Assembly: GCF_014650175.1 (NCBI RefSeq)
Contig: NZ_BMUL01000016.1
Location: forward strand, 87,529 to 151,528
Source: Streptomyces termitum
Lineage (GTDB): Bacteria > Actinomycetota > Actinomycetes > Streptomycetales > Streptomycetaceae
Reading direction: 5' to 3'
DNA: 64,000 nt
In this document: positions 42,348 to 50,780 of the stretch, one piece after another
Layout of the letters: every line of letters starts with the position of its first letter
How positions within the stretch are numbered: position 1 is the stretch's first letter
Notes under the pieces: model-generated
What the model was told of the DNA's origin: nothing
Databases searched by the model: none
Seen by the model: only the letters and a program-made list of their open reading frames with translations
Translations under genes and position numbers: made by a program

Positions 42348-42631
42348 GCACCGACACGTGGCCCCTGTGGGAGGTGTTCGTCCGCTCCCGCCGAGGGCTC
42401 TCGCACACCCACGCCGGCAGCCTCCACGCCCCCGACGCCGAGATGGCCCTGCGCAACGCGCGCGACCTCTACACCCGCCGCATGGAGGGCGTCTCCCTCT
42501 GGGTCGTCCCCTCCACCGCCATCACCGCCTCCTCCCCGGACGAGAAGGACCCCTTCTTCGAACCGGCCGCCGACAAGCCCTACCGGCACCCCACGTTCTA
42601 CGAGATCCCGGAGGGGGTGAAGCACCTGTGA
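42344..42631 (+). CDS. paaB: Phenylacetyl-CoA epoxidase subunit PaaB
   Basis: 95 residues from ATG 42344, overlapping the paaA stop (ATGA). The sequence WPLWEVFVRSRRGLSHTHAGSLHAPDAEMALRNARDLYTRR, then SLWVVPSTAI and PYRHPTFYEIPEGV, is the PaaB family signature. PaaB is a small structural subunit that links PaaA/PaaC units in the complex. Confidence 0.95.
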   Translation: MSTDTWPLWEVFVRSRRGLSHTHAGSLHAPDAEMALRNARDLYTRRMEGVSLWVVPSTAITASSPDEKDPFFEPAADKPYRHPTFYEIPEGVKHL

Positions 42632-43386
42632 CCGGCACCGACACCACCACCGCCCGTCCGGCCCCCGCCCTCGGCGGGGCGCCCGCCCGCGCCGCCCTCG
42701 CCCTCGGCGACGACGCCCTCGTCCTCGCCCAGCGCCTGGGGGAGTGGGCCGGCGGCGCCCCCGTCCTGGAGGAGGAGGTCGCCCTCGCCAACATCGCGCT
42801 CGACCTCCTCGGCCAGGCCCGCGTCCTGCTCTCCCTCACCGGCGACGAGGACGAGCTCGCCTTCCTCCGCGAGGAGCGCGCCTTCCTCAACCTCCAGCTC
42901 GTCGAGCAGCCCAACGGCGACTTCGCCCACACCATCGCCCGCCAGCTGTACTTCTCCACCTATCAGCACCTCCTCTACGCCGAGCTCGCCGCGGGCGACG
43001 GCCCCCTCGCCGGACTCGCCGCCAAGGCCGTCAAGGAGGTCGCCTACCACCGGGACCACGCCGAGCAGTGGACCCTCCGCCTCGGCGACGGCACCGACGA
43101 GTCCCACCACCGCATGGGGACCGCCTGCGACGCCCTCTGGCGGTACACCGGCGAGCCCTTCCAGCCGGTCGACGGCCTCGGCACCGACACCGCCGCCTTT
43201 GAACCCGCCTGGCTCGACTCGGTCACCGCGGTCCTCACCCGCGCCGGCCTCACCGTCCCCGACGGCCCCCGCACCGGCGCCTGGGCGGCCGGCGCCGGCC
43301 GCCAGGGCCTCCACACCGAGCACTTCGGCCGGATGCTCGCCGAGATGCAGCACCTGCACCGCAGCCACCCGGGGGCGACATGGTGA
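42628..43386 (+). CDS. paaC: Phenylacetyl-CoA epoxidase subunit PaaC (structural)
   Basis: 252 residues from GTG 42628, overlapping paaB. Ferritin-like fold with LGDDALVLAQRLGEWAGGAPVLEEEVALANIALDLLGQARVLL and AYHRDHAEQWTLRLGDGTDESHHRM. PaaC is related to PaaA but does not hold the catalytic di-iron site; it stabilises the heterodimer. Ends MLAEMQHLHRSHPGATW. Confidence 0.95.
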   Translation: MTGTDTTTARPAPALGGAPARAALALGDDALVLAQRLGEWAGGAPVLEEEVALANIALDLLGQARVLLSLTGDEDELAFLREERAFLNLQLVEQPNGDFAHTIARQLYFSTYQHLLYAELAAGDGPLAGLAAKAVKEVAYHRDHAEQWTLRLGDGTDESHHRMGTACDALWRYTGEPFQPVDGLGTDTAAFEPAWLDSVTAVLTRAGLTVPDGPRTGAWAAGAGRQGLHTEHFGRMLAEMQHLHRSHPGATW

Positions 43387-43940
43387 CCACCGCCCCCGCC
43401 TCGGCCCCCGGCACCGGCACCGGCACCGGCATGATCACCGGCACCCAGGCGCCCACCGCGCTCGAAGCGGAGCTCGCCCGCGTCGCCGGCGCCGTGCCCG
43501 ACCCCGAGCTGCCCGTCCTCACCCTCGCCGACCTCGGCGTCCTGCGCGGGGTCCACCTCACCGGCCCCGGCCGCGCCGAGGTCACCCTCACCCCCACCTA
43601 CACCGGCTGCCCCGCCGTCGAGGCCATGTCCGCCGACATCGAACAGGCCCTCCACGCGCACGGAGTCCCCGACGTCACCGTCGTCACCGTCCTCGCCCCA
43701 GCCTGGAGCACCGACGACATCAGCGAGGAGGGCCGCCGCAAACTCACCGAGTTCGGCATCGCCCCGCCCCGCCCGCAGGGACCGCCCGGCGGCCCCGTCG
43801 CCCTCACCCTCGCCATCCGCTGCCCCCACTGCGGCTCCACCGACACCGAACTCCTCAGCCGCTTCTCCTCCACCGCCTGCAAGGCCCTGCGCCGCTGCGC
43901 CGCCTGCCGCGAACCGTTCGACCACTTCAAGGAGTTGTAG
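43380..43940 (+). CDS. paaD: Phenylacetyl-CoA epoxidase maturation protein PaaD
   Basis: 186 residues from ATG 43380 (GTG 43383 possible), overlapping paaC by 7 bp. MIP18/DUF59 fold: VPDPELPVLTLADLGVLRGVHL, TLTPTYTGCPAVEAMSADIEQAL and APAWSTDDISEEGRRKL. The C-terminus forms a zinc-ribbon-like module with two Cys pairs: IRCPHCGSTDTELL and ALRRCAACREPFDHFKEL. PaaD is needed for iron-sulfur assembly of the epoxidase reductase. Confidence 0.93.
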   Translation: MVTTAPASAPGTGTGTGMITGTQAPTALEAELARVAGAVPDPELPVLTLADLGVLRGVHLTGPGRAEVTLTPTYTGCPAVEAMSADIEQALHAHGVPDVTVVTVLAPAWSTDDISEEGRRKLTEFGIAPPRPQGPPGGPVALTLAIRCPHCGSTDTELLSRFSSTACKALRRCAACREPFDHFKEL

Positions 43941-45002
43941 ATGTTCCACCCGCTCCCGGTGAGCCGGGTCGAGCGCCTCACCGACGACTCCGTGGCCGTC
44001 ACCTTCGCCGTCCCCGACGCGCTCCGGGAGACCTTCCGGCACCGCCCCGGCCAGCACCTCGCCCTGCGCCGCACCGACGAGACCGGCCGGGAGATCCGCC
44101 GCACCTACTCGATCTGCTCCCCCGCCGCACCGGCCGGCGAGCGGCCCGAACTCCGTGTCGGCATCCGCCTCGTCGACGGCGGCGCCTTCTCCACCTGGGC
44201 CCTCAAGGAACTCGCCCCCGGCCACACCGTCGACGTCATGGCGCCCACCGGCCGCTTCGTCCTCGACCCCCGCCCCGGCCACTTCGCCGCCGTCGCCGGA
44301 GGCAGCGGCATCACCCCGGTCCTCTCCATGGCCGCCACCCTCCTCGACCGCGAACCCGAGGCCCGGTTCTGCCTGATCCGCAGCGACCGCACCGCCGCCT
44401 CCACGATGTTCCTCGACGAGGTCGCCGACCTGAAGGACCGCCACCCCGACCGCTTCCAGCTCGTCACCGCCCTCTCCCGCGAAGAGCAGCAGGCCGGACT
44501 CCCCTCCGGCCGCCTCGACCAGGACCGGCTCGCCGCCCTCCTGCCGGCTCTGCTCCCCGTCCCCGCCGTCGACGGCTGGTTCCTCTGCGGCCCCCTCGGC
44601 CTCGTCCAGGGCGCCGAGCGGGCCCTGCGCGGCCTCGGCGTCGACCGCGCCCGCGTCCACCAGGAGATCTTCCACGTCGACGACGGTTCGGGCCCCGCCC
44701 CCGTCCCCACCGCCGACACCCCCGCCCACGCCACCCTCACGGCCACCCTCCACGGCCGCTCCGGCACCTGGCCCGTCGAGCGCGGCGAGACCCTCCTCGA
44801 CACCGTCCTGCGCGCCCGCGCCGACGCCCCCTACGCCTGCAAGGGCGGCGTCTGCGGCACCTGCCGTGCCTTCCTCGTCGACGGCGAGGTCCGCATGGAC
44901 CGCAACTTCGCCCTTGAACCGGAGGAGACCGACGCCGGATACGTCCTCGCCTGCCAGTCCCACCCCGTCACCCCCGACGTGGAGCTGGACTTCGACCGCT
45001 GA
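43941..45002 (+). CDS. paaE: Phenylacetyl-CoA epoxidase reductase PaaE
   Basis: 353 residues; ATG immediately follows the paaD TAG. FAD/NADPH reductase half: FRHRPGQHLALRRTDETGREIRRTYSICSP, GRFVLDPRPGHFAAVAGGSGITPVLSMA, DGWFLCGPLGLVQGA. C-terminal [2Fe-2S] plant-type ferredoxin: CKGGVCGTCRAFL with three Cys, and the fourth in LACQSHPVTPDVELDFDR. Delivers electrons from NADPH to PaaA. Confidence 0.95.
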   Translation: MFHPLPVSRVERLTDDSVAVTFAVPDALRETFRHRPGQHLALRRTDETGREIRRTYSICSPAAPAGERPELRVGIRLVDGGAFSTWALKELAPGHTVDVMAPTGRFVLDPRPGHFAAVAGGSGITPVLSMAATLLDREPEARFCLIRSDRTAASTMFLDEVADLKDRHPDRFQLVTALSREEQQAGLPSGRLDQDRLAALLPALLPVPAVDGWFLCGPLGLVQGAERALRGLGVDRARVHQEIFHVDDGSGPAPVPTADTPAHATLTATLHGRSGTWPVERGETLLDTVLRARADAPYACKGGVCGTCRAFLVDGEVRMDRNFALEPEETDAGYVLACQSHPVTPDVELDFDR

Positions 45003-45018
45003 GCCCATTCCCTTCCGC

Positions 45019-45032
45019 TAGAACCTGTTCTA
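45019..45032 (+). promoter_or_regulatory. KstR-like palindromic operator
   Basis: TAGAAC-CT-GTTCTA is a perfect 14-bp palindrome identical in form to the mycobacterial KstR motif (TNNAACNNGTTNNA). It lies 66 bp before an acyl-CoA dehydrogenase gene, in a short gap after paaE. Confidence 0.6.
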
Positions 45033-45097
45033 TCTTGACGGCCCGTCAGAAGCACGCCTCCGGCGGGCCGTCGGAACAGCAACGGAAGGACCGGGCC

Positions 45098-46231
45098 ATG
45101 GACTTCACGTTCACCGAGGAGCAGCAGGCGGCCGCGGAGACCGCCCGCGCCGTCTTCGCCGACGTCGCCCCCGACGCCGTCCCCAGCCCCGCCCTCACCC
45201 CCACCGCCGTCGCCGACGACCTCGACCGGGACCTGTGGCGGCGCCTCGCCGCCACCGACCTCCTCGGCCTCCTCGCCGGCCCCGAGCACGGCGGCACCGG
45301 CCTCGACCCCATCGCGCTCTGCCTGGTCCTGCGCGAGTCCGGCCGCGTCCTGGCCCGCGTCCCCCTCCTGGAGACCGCCGCCGTCACCCACGTCCTGCGG
45401 CACCACGCACCGGCCGCCACCGCCGCCGCACTCCTGCCCGAGGTCGCCGCGGGCCGCCTGGTCCTCACCGCCGCCACCCACGGCAGCACCGGCCACGAAC
45501 CCGCCGAGCGGGCCGTCACCGCCCGCCACGACAGCACCCACTGGACCCTGGACGGCGGCACCGACCACGTCCCGTGGGCCCACCCGGCCGACCTCATCGC
45601 CGTCCCCGCCCGCACCGCCGAAGGCCGCACGGTCCTCGCCCTGCTCCCCCGCGACCACCCCGGACTCGCCCTCGACGCCCAGTACGGCACCCACGGCGAG
45701 CGCCTCGCCCGCCTCCGCCTCGACGCCGTACGGATCCCCGCCGACCGCGTCCTCGACGACACCGCCGCCTGGCCCGCGCTCCGCGCCCTGCTCACCACCG
45801 GAACCTGCGCCCTCGCCCTCGGCCTCGGCGAACAGGTCCTCGCCATGACCAGCCAGTACACCGGAAAGCGCGAGCAGTTCGGCCACCCCGTGGCCACCTT
45901 CCAGGCCGTCGCCGTCCAGACCGCCGACCGCTACATCGACCTGCGCGCCATGGAGGCCACCCTGTGGCAGGCGGCCTGGCGCGTCACGACCGGCGCCGAC
46001 ACGGCCCTGCCGGTCGAGGCGGACCTCGCCGTCGCCAAGATCTGGGCGGCGGAAGGGGTACGCCGCGTCGTCCAGACCGCCCAGCACCTGCACGGCGGCT
46101 TCGGCGCCGACACCGACTACCCCCTGCACCGCTACCACGCGTGGGCGAAGTACCTCGAACTCTCCCTCGGCCCGGCCGCCGCCCACGAGGACGCCCTCGG
46201 CGACCTCATCGCCGCCCACCCCCTGAGCTGA
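45098..46231 (+). CDS. Acyl-CoA dehydrogenase (FadE/ChsE-like)
   Basis: 377 residues from ATG 45098 with GGAAGGA upstream. The ACAD fold is clear: MDFTFTEEQQAAAETARAVF, LAGPEHGGTGLDPIALCLVLRESGRVL, QYTGKREQFGHPVATFQAVAVQTADRYIDLRAME, and QTAQHLHGGFGADTDYPLHRYHAWAK. The usual catalytic Glu position near the C-terminal TDYPLHRY motif is not obvious, as in the smaller subunits of heteromeric steroid side-chain dehydrogenases. The KstR-like operator supports a steroid or related substrate; a role in phenylacetate is not indicated. Confidence 0.85.
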   Translation: MDFTFTEEQQAAAETARAVFADVAPDAVPSPALTPTAVADDLDRDLWRRLAATDLLGLLAGPEHGGTGLDPIALCLVLRESGRVLARVPLLETAAVTHVLRHHAPAATAAALLPEVAAGRLVLTAATHGSTGHEPAERAVTARHDSTHWTLDGGTDHVPWAHPADLIAVPARTAEGRTVLALLPRDHPGLALDAQYGTHGERLARLRLDAVRIPADRVLDDTAAWPALRALLTTGTCALALGLGEQVLAMTSQYTGKREQFGHPVATFQAVAVQTADRYIDLRAMEATLWQAAWRVTTGADTALPVEADLAVAKIWAAEGVRRVVQTAQHLHGGFGADTDYPLHRYHAWAKYLELSLGPAAAHEDALGDLIAAHPLS

Positions 46232-46393
46232 CGGCCGACACACCCCAGAAAGCCCGAAAGCCCGGCCCCGGGCATCAACCCGGACTCGGGCTCGACCATG
46301 GACACGGGCTCACACCCGAACCCGGTCCCGGGCCGGAACTCGGGCCGGGACTCAGGTTCGGACTCGGACTCAGGTTCAGGTTCGGGTTCGCAC
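46232..46393. other. Intergenic quasi-repeat of GGGCTCGG/ACTCGGG units
   Basis: 162 bp between convergent genes, made of repeated ACTCGGG/TCAGGTTC-like segments. No gene, no clean hairpin seen. Confidence 0.4.
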
Positions 46394-46735
46394 TCAGGCG
46401 ACGAAGCCGGGGCCGCCGTCCGCGACCACCGGGCGCCCCGCGCCCTCCCAGGCCAGCATCCCGCCGTCGATGTTCACCGCGTCGTAGCCCTGCTGCACCA
46501 GGTACTGCGTGACCTGCGCCGACCGGCCGCCCACCCGGCACATCACATAGGCGCGGCCGCGCTCGGCGAGCACCTCGCCGAGCTCCGAGAACCGGGCCAC
46601 GAAGTCGCTCATCGGCACGTGCACCGCGCCCTCGACCCGGCCGGCGGCCCATTCGTCGTTCTCCCGCACGTCCAGCACGAGGGCGTCGGCGGGAACGGAC
46701 GCGGCGGGCACCGACGGCAGCGGGGCGAAACTCAT
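46394..46735 (-). CDS. Single-domain rhodanese-like protein
   Basis: 113 residues from ATG 46735. LVLDVRENDEWAAGRVEGAVHVPMSDF, then the active-site loop YVMCRVGGRSAQVTQYLVQQGYDAVNIDGGMLAWEGAGRPVV. The catalytic Cys (about residue 70) is present in a six-residue loop (CRVGGR), as in sulfurtransferases. Such proteins handle sulfane sulfur. Same strand as the J-domain gene ending 50 bp upstream. Confidence 0.9.
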   Translation of the reverse strand: MSFAPLPSVPAASVPADALVLDVRENDEWAAGRVEGAVHVPMSDFVARFSELGEVLAERGRAYVMCRVGGRSAQVTQYLVQQGYDAVNIDGGMLAWEGAGRPVVADGGPGFVA

Positions 46736-46785
46736 GGCACAGACCTTCTCTCGTGTACGGGCGAAACCGCCCCGGCCCCGAAAAC

Positions 46786-47748
46786 CTACTGCACCAGCCC
46801 GGCCAGCTCGGCCTCCCGCTCGGCGACCTGGGCCCGCAACTGCTCGGCGATCTGCTCCAGCAGCCGGTCGGGGTCCTCCGGCGCCAGCCGCAGCATCGCG
46901 CCGATCGCGCTCTCCTCCAGCTCCCGGGCCAGCGCCGACAGCATGTCCTTGCGCTGCGCCAGCCACTCCAGGCGCGCGTACAGCTCCTCGCTCCCGACCG
47001 GCCGCTCCTCGACCGGCGCGGGCCCCGCCTCCCACTCGGCGGCGAGCTCCCGCAGCAGCGCCTCGTCCCCGCGCCCGTAGGCGGCGTTCACCCGGGTGAT
47101 GAACTCCTCCCGCCGCTTCCGCTCGCCCTCCTCCCGCGCCAGGTCCGGGTGGGCCCGGCGGGCCAGCTCGCGGTAGAGCCGCCGCGCCTCCTCGCTCGGC
47201 CGCACCCGCTGCGGCGGCCGCACCGGCCGCTCCGTCAGCATCGCGGCGGCCTCCGGGGAGAGCCCGTCCGAGTCGATCCAGTCGTCGAAGAGGGCCTCGA
47301 CCCCCGGCAGCGGCAGCACCGCGGCCCGCGCCTCCTGCGCCAACCGCAGATCCTCGGGATCCCCGCTACGCTCCGCCCGCGCCTCCGCGATCGACGCGTC
47401 CAGCTCGTCGAGCCGCGCGTACATCGGGCCCAGCTTCTGATGGTGCAGCCGGGAGAAGTTCTCCACCTCGACCCGGAACGTCTCGACGGCGATCTCGAAC
47501 TCGATCAGCGCCTGCTCCGCCACCCCCACGGCCCGCTCCAACCGAGCCTCGGGCCGCTCCGCCCCCGAACCCTGCCCGGCCTCCCGCACCGACTCCGGCT
47601 CCGAATCCGGTTCCGTCCCCGAAGCCTGCGCCGGCTCCGCGGCTTCCTGGGCCCGACCGTCCTGCTCCTGCCCCAGAACCCGGCCCTGGTCCCCGTCCGG
47701 GGCCTCGTCCTGGCTCTGGCCCGGGTGCTGGTCCTCGCTCACGTTCAC
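46786..47748 (-). CDS. J-domain-containing protein
   Basis: 320 residues from GTG 47748 (GTG 47742 is possible). An acidic Gln/Glu/Pro-rich N-terminus (about 60 residues) precedes a helical region (VEVENFSRLHHQKLGPMYARLDELDASI). The J-domain (about 200-245) has EEARRLYRELARRAHPDLA with the essential HPD motif. A C-terminal coiled-coil follows (RLLEQIAEQLRAQVAEREAELAGL). No zinc-finger or Gly/Phe segment of DnaJ is present, so this is a specialised Hsp70 co-chaperone. Confidence 0.82.
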   Translation of the reverse strand: MNVSEDQHPGQSQDEAPDGDQGRVLGQEQDGRAQEAAEPAQASGTEPDSEPESVREAGQGSGAERPEARLERAVGVAEQALIEFEIAVETFRVEVENFSRLHHQKLGPMYARLDELDASIAEARAERSGDPEDLRLAQEARAAVLPLPGVEALFDDWIDSDGLSPEAAAMLTERPVRPPQRVRPSEEARRLYRELARRAHPDLAREEGERKRREEFITRVNAAYGRGDEALLRELAAEWEAGPAPVEERPVGSEELYARLEWLAQRKDMLSALARELEESAIGAMLRLAPEDPDRLLEQIAEQLRAQVAEREAELAGLVQ

Positions 47749-47806
47749 GCCCGCCCACGTCCTCGTTCCGGCTCGACCCCACCAGCCTAGGTCCTCACCG
47801 GGGGCC

Positions 47807-47851
47807 CTCCCCCCCTCCCTCCCCTCCCCCTCCCCCCTCTTCTTCGATAAG
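47807..47851. other. Polypyrimidine tract
   Basis: About 45 bp of almost uninterrupted C/T (CCCTCCCCCCTCCCTCCC-type) on the + strand, between the J-domain and DUF2252 genes. No gene seen in 47749-47991. Confidence 0.5.
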
Positions 47852-47991
47852 CCTTCCGGCGCACGCCGACGCCCCCGGCCACGCGCCCGCCCCGAGCCGG
47901 CTTCAAACCCCGCCCGTGCTTCAGGACGGCACGTACCTCTGGGCGGCACGCCCCTCAGGTGGCTCGTGCCTCAGACGCCCCCACCCGTACC

Positions 47992-49434
47992 TCAGACGCC
48001 GCGTTCGGCGGCCAGGCGGCCGGTGCGGATCGCCGTGAGCAGGTCGGCGTGGTCCTCGGTGGTGCGGTCGGCGTAGGTGACGGCGAAGGAGGCGACGGCC
48101 GCGTCGAACTCCTCGTTCTTGCCGCAGTACCCGGCTATGAGGCGCGGGTCGGCGCTGTGGGCGTGGGCGCGGGCGAGGAGCGCGCCGGTCATGCGGCCGT
48201 AGTCGTCGACCTGGTCGGCGGTGAGCGCGGCGGGGTCGACGCTGCCCTTGCGGTTGCGGAACTGCCGTACCTGGAAGGGCCGGCCGTCGACCGTGGCCCA
48301 GCCGAGCAGGATGTCGCTGACGACCTGCATGCGCTTCTGTCCGAGGACGACGCGGCGGCCTTCGTGGCCGGGTTCGGGGGCGGCGAATCCGGCGGCGGGC
48401 AGGTGGGGCAGGAGGACGGACGGGCGGGCTTCCTTGACCTGGAGGACGAGCGGTTCGCCCCGGTGGTCGAGGAGGAGGACGACGTAGGAGCGGGTGCCGA
48501 CGCTGCCGGTGCCGACGACCCGGAAGGCGACGTCGTGGACGGCGTACCGGGCGAGGAGCGGGCGGCGGTCCTCGGAGACGGTTTCCAGGTAGGCGCCGAG
48601 GGCGGTGGTGACGGCGGCGGCCTCGGCGTCGGGGACCCGGCGCAGGACGGGGGGCGCGTCGACGAAGCGGCGGCCTCCGGGGGTGTCCGGGACGGGTTCG
48701 GTGGAGCGGGCGGCGAAGCGGGCGCTGGTGTTGTTGCGGGCCTTGGCGGAGACGCGTTCCAGGGTGCCGAGGAGGTCGCGGGCGTCGGTGTGGGAGACGA
48801 GTTCCTCGTCGGGTATCGCGTTCCAGGCGTCGAGGGCGGGGAGGCGGGCGAGGAGGCGCATGGTGCGCCGGTAGGCGCCGACGGTGTCGTGGGCGGCGGC
48901 CCGGCAGGTGTCCTCGTCGGCGCCGACTTCGCGGCCCGCGAGGACGAGGGAGGTGGCGAGCCGCTTGAGGTCCCATTCCCAGGGGCCGACGACGGTCTCG
49001 TCGAAGTCGTTGAGGTCCATGACGAGCCGGCCCCGGGCGTCGCCGTAGAGGCCGAAGTTGGCGGCGTGGGCGTCGCCGCAGAGCTGGGCGGCGATGCCGG
49101 TGACGGGGGTGCCGACGAGGTCGTGGGCCATGAGGCCGGCGGTGCCGCGCAGGAAGGCGAAGGGTCCGGCGGCCATGCGGCCGACGCGGAGGGGGGTGAG
49201 TTCGGGGACGCGGTCGCGGCTGGACTCCTCGACGGCGCGGACGGCGTCGGGCCGTCCGGCGGGGAGGGTCAGGTCCGCGTGGGAGGCGCGAGGGACGGCG
49301 GTGCGCAGGCTCTTGCCGTGCTCCTTGGGGGAGGGTCCTGCGGTGCCGCGCTGTGCGAATCCGGGGACGTACGGGATGCGCTCCCCGTCCGTCGCTCCGC
49401 GCTGTTCCGGCATGACTGCCTGGATCTCGTCCAT
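47992..49434 (-). CDS. DUF2252 family protein (kinase-like fold)
   Basis: 480 residues from ATG 49434. Conserved block AAQLCGDAHAANFGLYGDARGRLVMDLNDFDETVVGPWEWDLKRLATSL: GDAH-x-x-NFG resembles a catalytic loop and DLNDFDE a metal-binding motif, as in APH/protein-kinase-like folds. C-terminal WATVDGRPFQVRQFRNRKGSVD and a long helical end. DUF2252 proteins are widespread in actinobacteria with unknown substrate. Two DnaA boxes lie about 80-100 bp upstream of its start. Confidence 0.85.
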   Translation of the reverse strand: MDEIQAVMPEQRGATDGERIPYVPGFAQRGTAGPSPKEHGKSLRTAVPRASHADLTLPAGRPDAVRAVEESSRDRVPELTPLRVGRMAAGPFAFLRGTAGLMAHDLVGTPVTGIAAQLCGDAHAANFGLYGDARGRLVMDLNDFDETVVGPWEWDLKRLATSLVLAGREVGADEDTCRAAAHDTVGAYRRTMRLLARLPALDAWNAIPDEELVSHTDARDLLGTLERVSAKARNNTSARFAARSTEPVPDTPGGRRFVDAPPVLRRVPDAEAAAVTTALGAYLETVSEDRRPLLARYAVHDVAFRVVGTGSVGTRSYVVLLLDHRGEPLVLQVKEARPSVLLPHLPAAGFAAPEPGHEGRRVVLGQKRMQVVSDILLGWATVDGRPFQVRQFRNRKGSVDPAALTADQVDDYGRMTGALLARAHAHSADPRLIAGYCGKNEEFDAAVASFAVTYADRTTEDHADLLTAIRTGRLAAERGV

Positions 49435-49512
49435 GGGACGACCTCCCCCGATGGCTGGTTCGATGTCTTTCGTGCCCGACGTTACAGCCGGTCATGATCA
49501 GCCGTCTCCCCC

Positions 49513-49535
49513 TGTGGACAACGGCCTGTGGACAA
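49513..49535 (-). promoter_or_regulatory. Tandem pair of DnaA boxes
   Basis: TGTGGACAA occurs at 49513-49521 and 49527-49535 in direct 14-bp repeats (CCTGTGGACAACGG then CCTGTGGACAACCC). Each is a perfect reverse-complement TTGTCCACA box. Located between the DUF2252 gene and the DUF3533-like gene end. Confidence 0.65.
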
Positions 49536-49617
49536 CCCGGCGTCCGGTGCCGGCACCGGACCGTGACGGCACCGGAGCCCGCCGAACCCCGCCGGACCAT
49601 GTCGAACCGTGCCGCGG

Positions 49618-50724
49618 TCAGACGGCGACGGTCTCCTCCATCTCCTCTTCCCTCTCCTTCTCCGTCTTCGGGTCCGCCCCGTCCGCCCTCCCCGCATCGG
49701 TCTTCCGCGGGCCGGAGGACAGCGGGCCCCGGGCCGGTACGGAGGTCGTGGCCCGCCGGGACTCGGTGCGGCCGGCGAGGGTGACGAGGAGGGCGCCCGC
49801 GAGGAACCAGAGCGTGAGGACGAGGACGTTCCCGCCGAGGGCGTGGCCGTCGAAGTAGACGTGGGAGCGGATGCCCTCGACGAGTCCGGCGCCGTTCCAG
49901 AAGGCGTGCAGGGAGCCGAAGAAGCCGGGCTGGAGTTCGGGCCGGTAGATGCCGCCGGAGCTGGTGAAGTTGAGCATGACGAAGAGGACCATCACGCCGA
50001 GCGTGGTCCAGCGGCGGAGGTAGGTGTGGAGGCCGACGCCGATGAGGAGGATGCCGGCGGCGTAGAGCCAGGAAAGGGCCCAGACGCCGGCGAGGCCGTG
50101 GTCGACGAGGTGGAAGACGGGGCCGGCGAAGAGGGTGCCGATGAGGCTGACGACGAGGGAGGTGCCGGCGGCGAGGAGGGCGCGCAGGCGCATGGGGAGG
50201 GCGGCTCCGGCGGCGCCGATGACGGCGACGGAGGCGTAGGCGCCGATGCTGACGGCGACGAGGAGGAAGAAGACGCCCTGGCCGGTGGGGTCTCCGGCGG
50301 CGGTGGGGGCGAGGTCGGTGACCTTGAGGGGCGCGTCCCGGTCTGCGGCGACCTGGGTGAAGACCTTCTCGACGGCCATGGCGCTGGTGTCGGAGGAGGC
50401 GGAGGCGACGAGGAGTTCGGGGTGGTCGCCGGGGATGTAGGCGCCGTAGCTGTCCTGCCGGGCGAGGGCGGTGGCGGCGGTGGCGCGGTCGGGGACGGTG
50501 CGGACGTCGAGGGCGCCGACGGCCTTGTCCTGGAGGGTCTGGGCGAGGACCTGGGTGGCGGGTCCGGAGCCGACGATGTCGACGCGGAGGTCGTGGGGCT
50601 GGGGGGCGTGGAAGGCGCCGAGGTAGGCGAGGCCCATGCCGAGGCACATGAGGAGGGGGGTGAGGAGGTGCCCGAGGACGTGCCGCAGGGCGCCGGCGGT
50701 GGTGTTCTGTCCTGTGGACACCAT
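49618..50724 (-). CDS. DUF3533-like (YhgE/Pip, ABC-2 type) membrane protein
   Basis: 368 residues from ATG 50724 (GTG 50721 possible). First helix HVLGHLLTPLLMCLGMGLAYLG, a large external domain (about 40-150, DIVGSGPATQVLAQTLQDKAVGAL), then five to six helices (FFLLVAVSIGAYASVAVIG, AAGTSLVVSLIGTLFAG, LSWLYAAGILLIGVGLHTYL, LGVMVLFVMLNFTSSGG, LVLTLWFLAGALLVTL). A highly charged tail ends KEREEEMEETVAV. It resembles the permease class of drug or peptide efflux without a linked ATPase. Divergent from a MarR regulator with an AT-rich operator, which suggests MarR control. Confidence 0.8.
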   Translation of the reverse strand: MVSTGQNTTAGALRHVLGHLLTPLLMCLGMGLAYLGAFHAPQPHDLRVDIVGSGPATQVLAQTLQDKAVGALDVRTVPDRATAATALARQDSYGAYIPGDHPELLVASASSDTSAMAVEKVFTQVAADRDAPLKVTDLAPTAAGDPTGQGVFFLLVAVSIGAYASVAVIGAAGAALPMRLRALLAAGTSLVVSLIGTLFAGPVFHLVDHGLAGVWALSWLYAAGILLIGVGLHTYLRRWTTLGVMVLFVMLNFTSSGGIYRPELQPGFFGSLHAFWNGAGLVEGIRSHVYFDGHALGGNVLVLTLWFLAGALLVTLAGRTESRRATTSVPARGPLSSGPRKTDAGRADGADPKTEKEREEEMEETVAV

Positions 50725-50765
50725 GACCTCCGAAGCTATTGGTTGGCTTTTACAACTAAAGAACC

Positions 50766-50780
50766 GTTGTACTATACAAC
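50766..50780. promoter_or_regulatory. MarR-type operator between divergent genes
   Basis: GTTGTA-CTA-TACAAC is a perfect inverted repeat in a conspicuously AT-rich patch (about 50735-50785). A further TACAAC half-site occurs at 50751-50756. Position in the divergent promoter suits repression of both genes. Confidence 0.75.

Noticed and set aside
34535..46231. paa block as a mobile element
   Set aside because: No integrase, transposase, attachment site or direct repeats at the borders, and GC and codon use match neighbours by eye.
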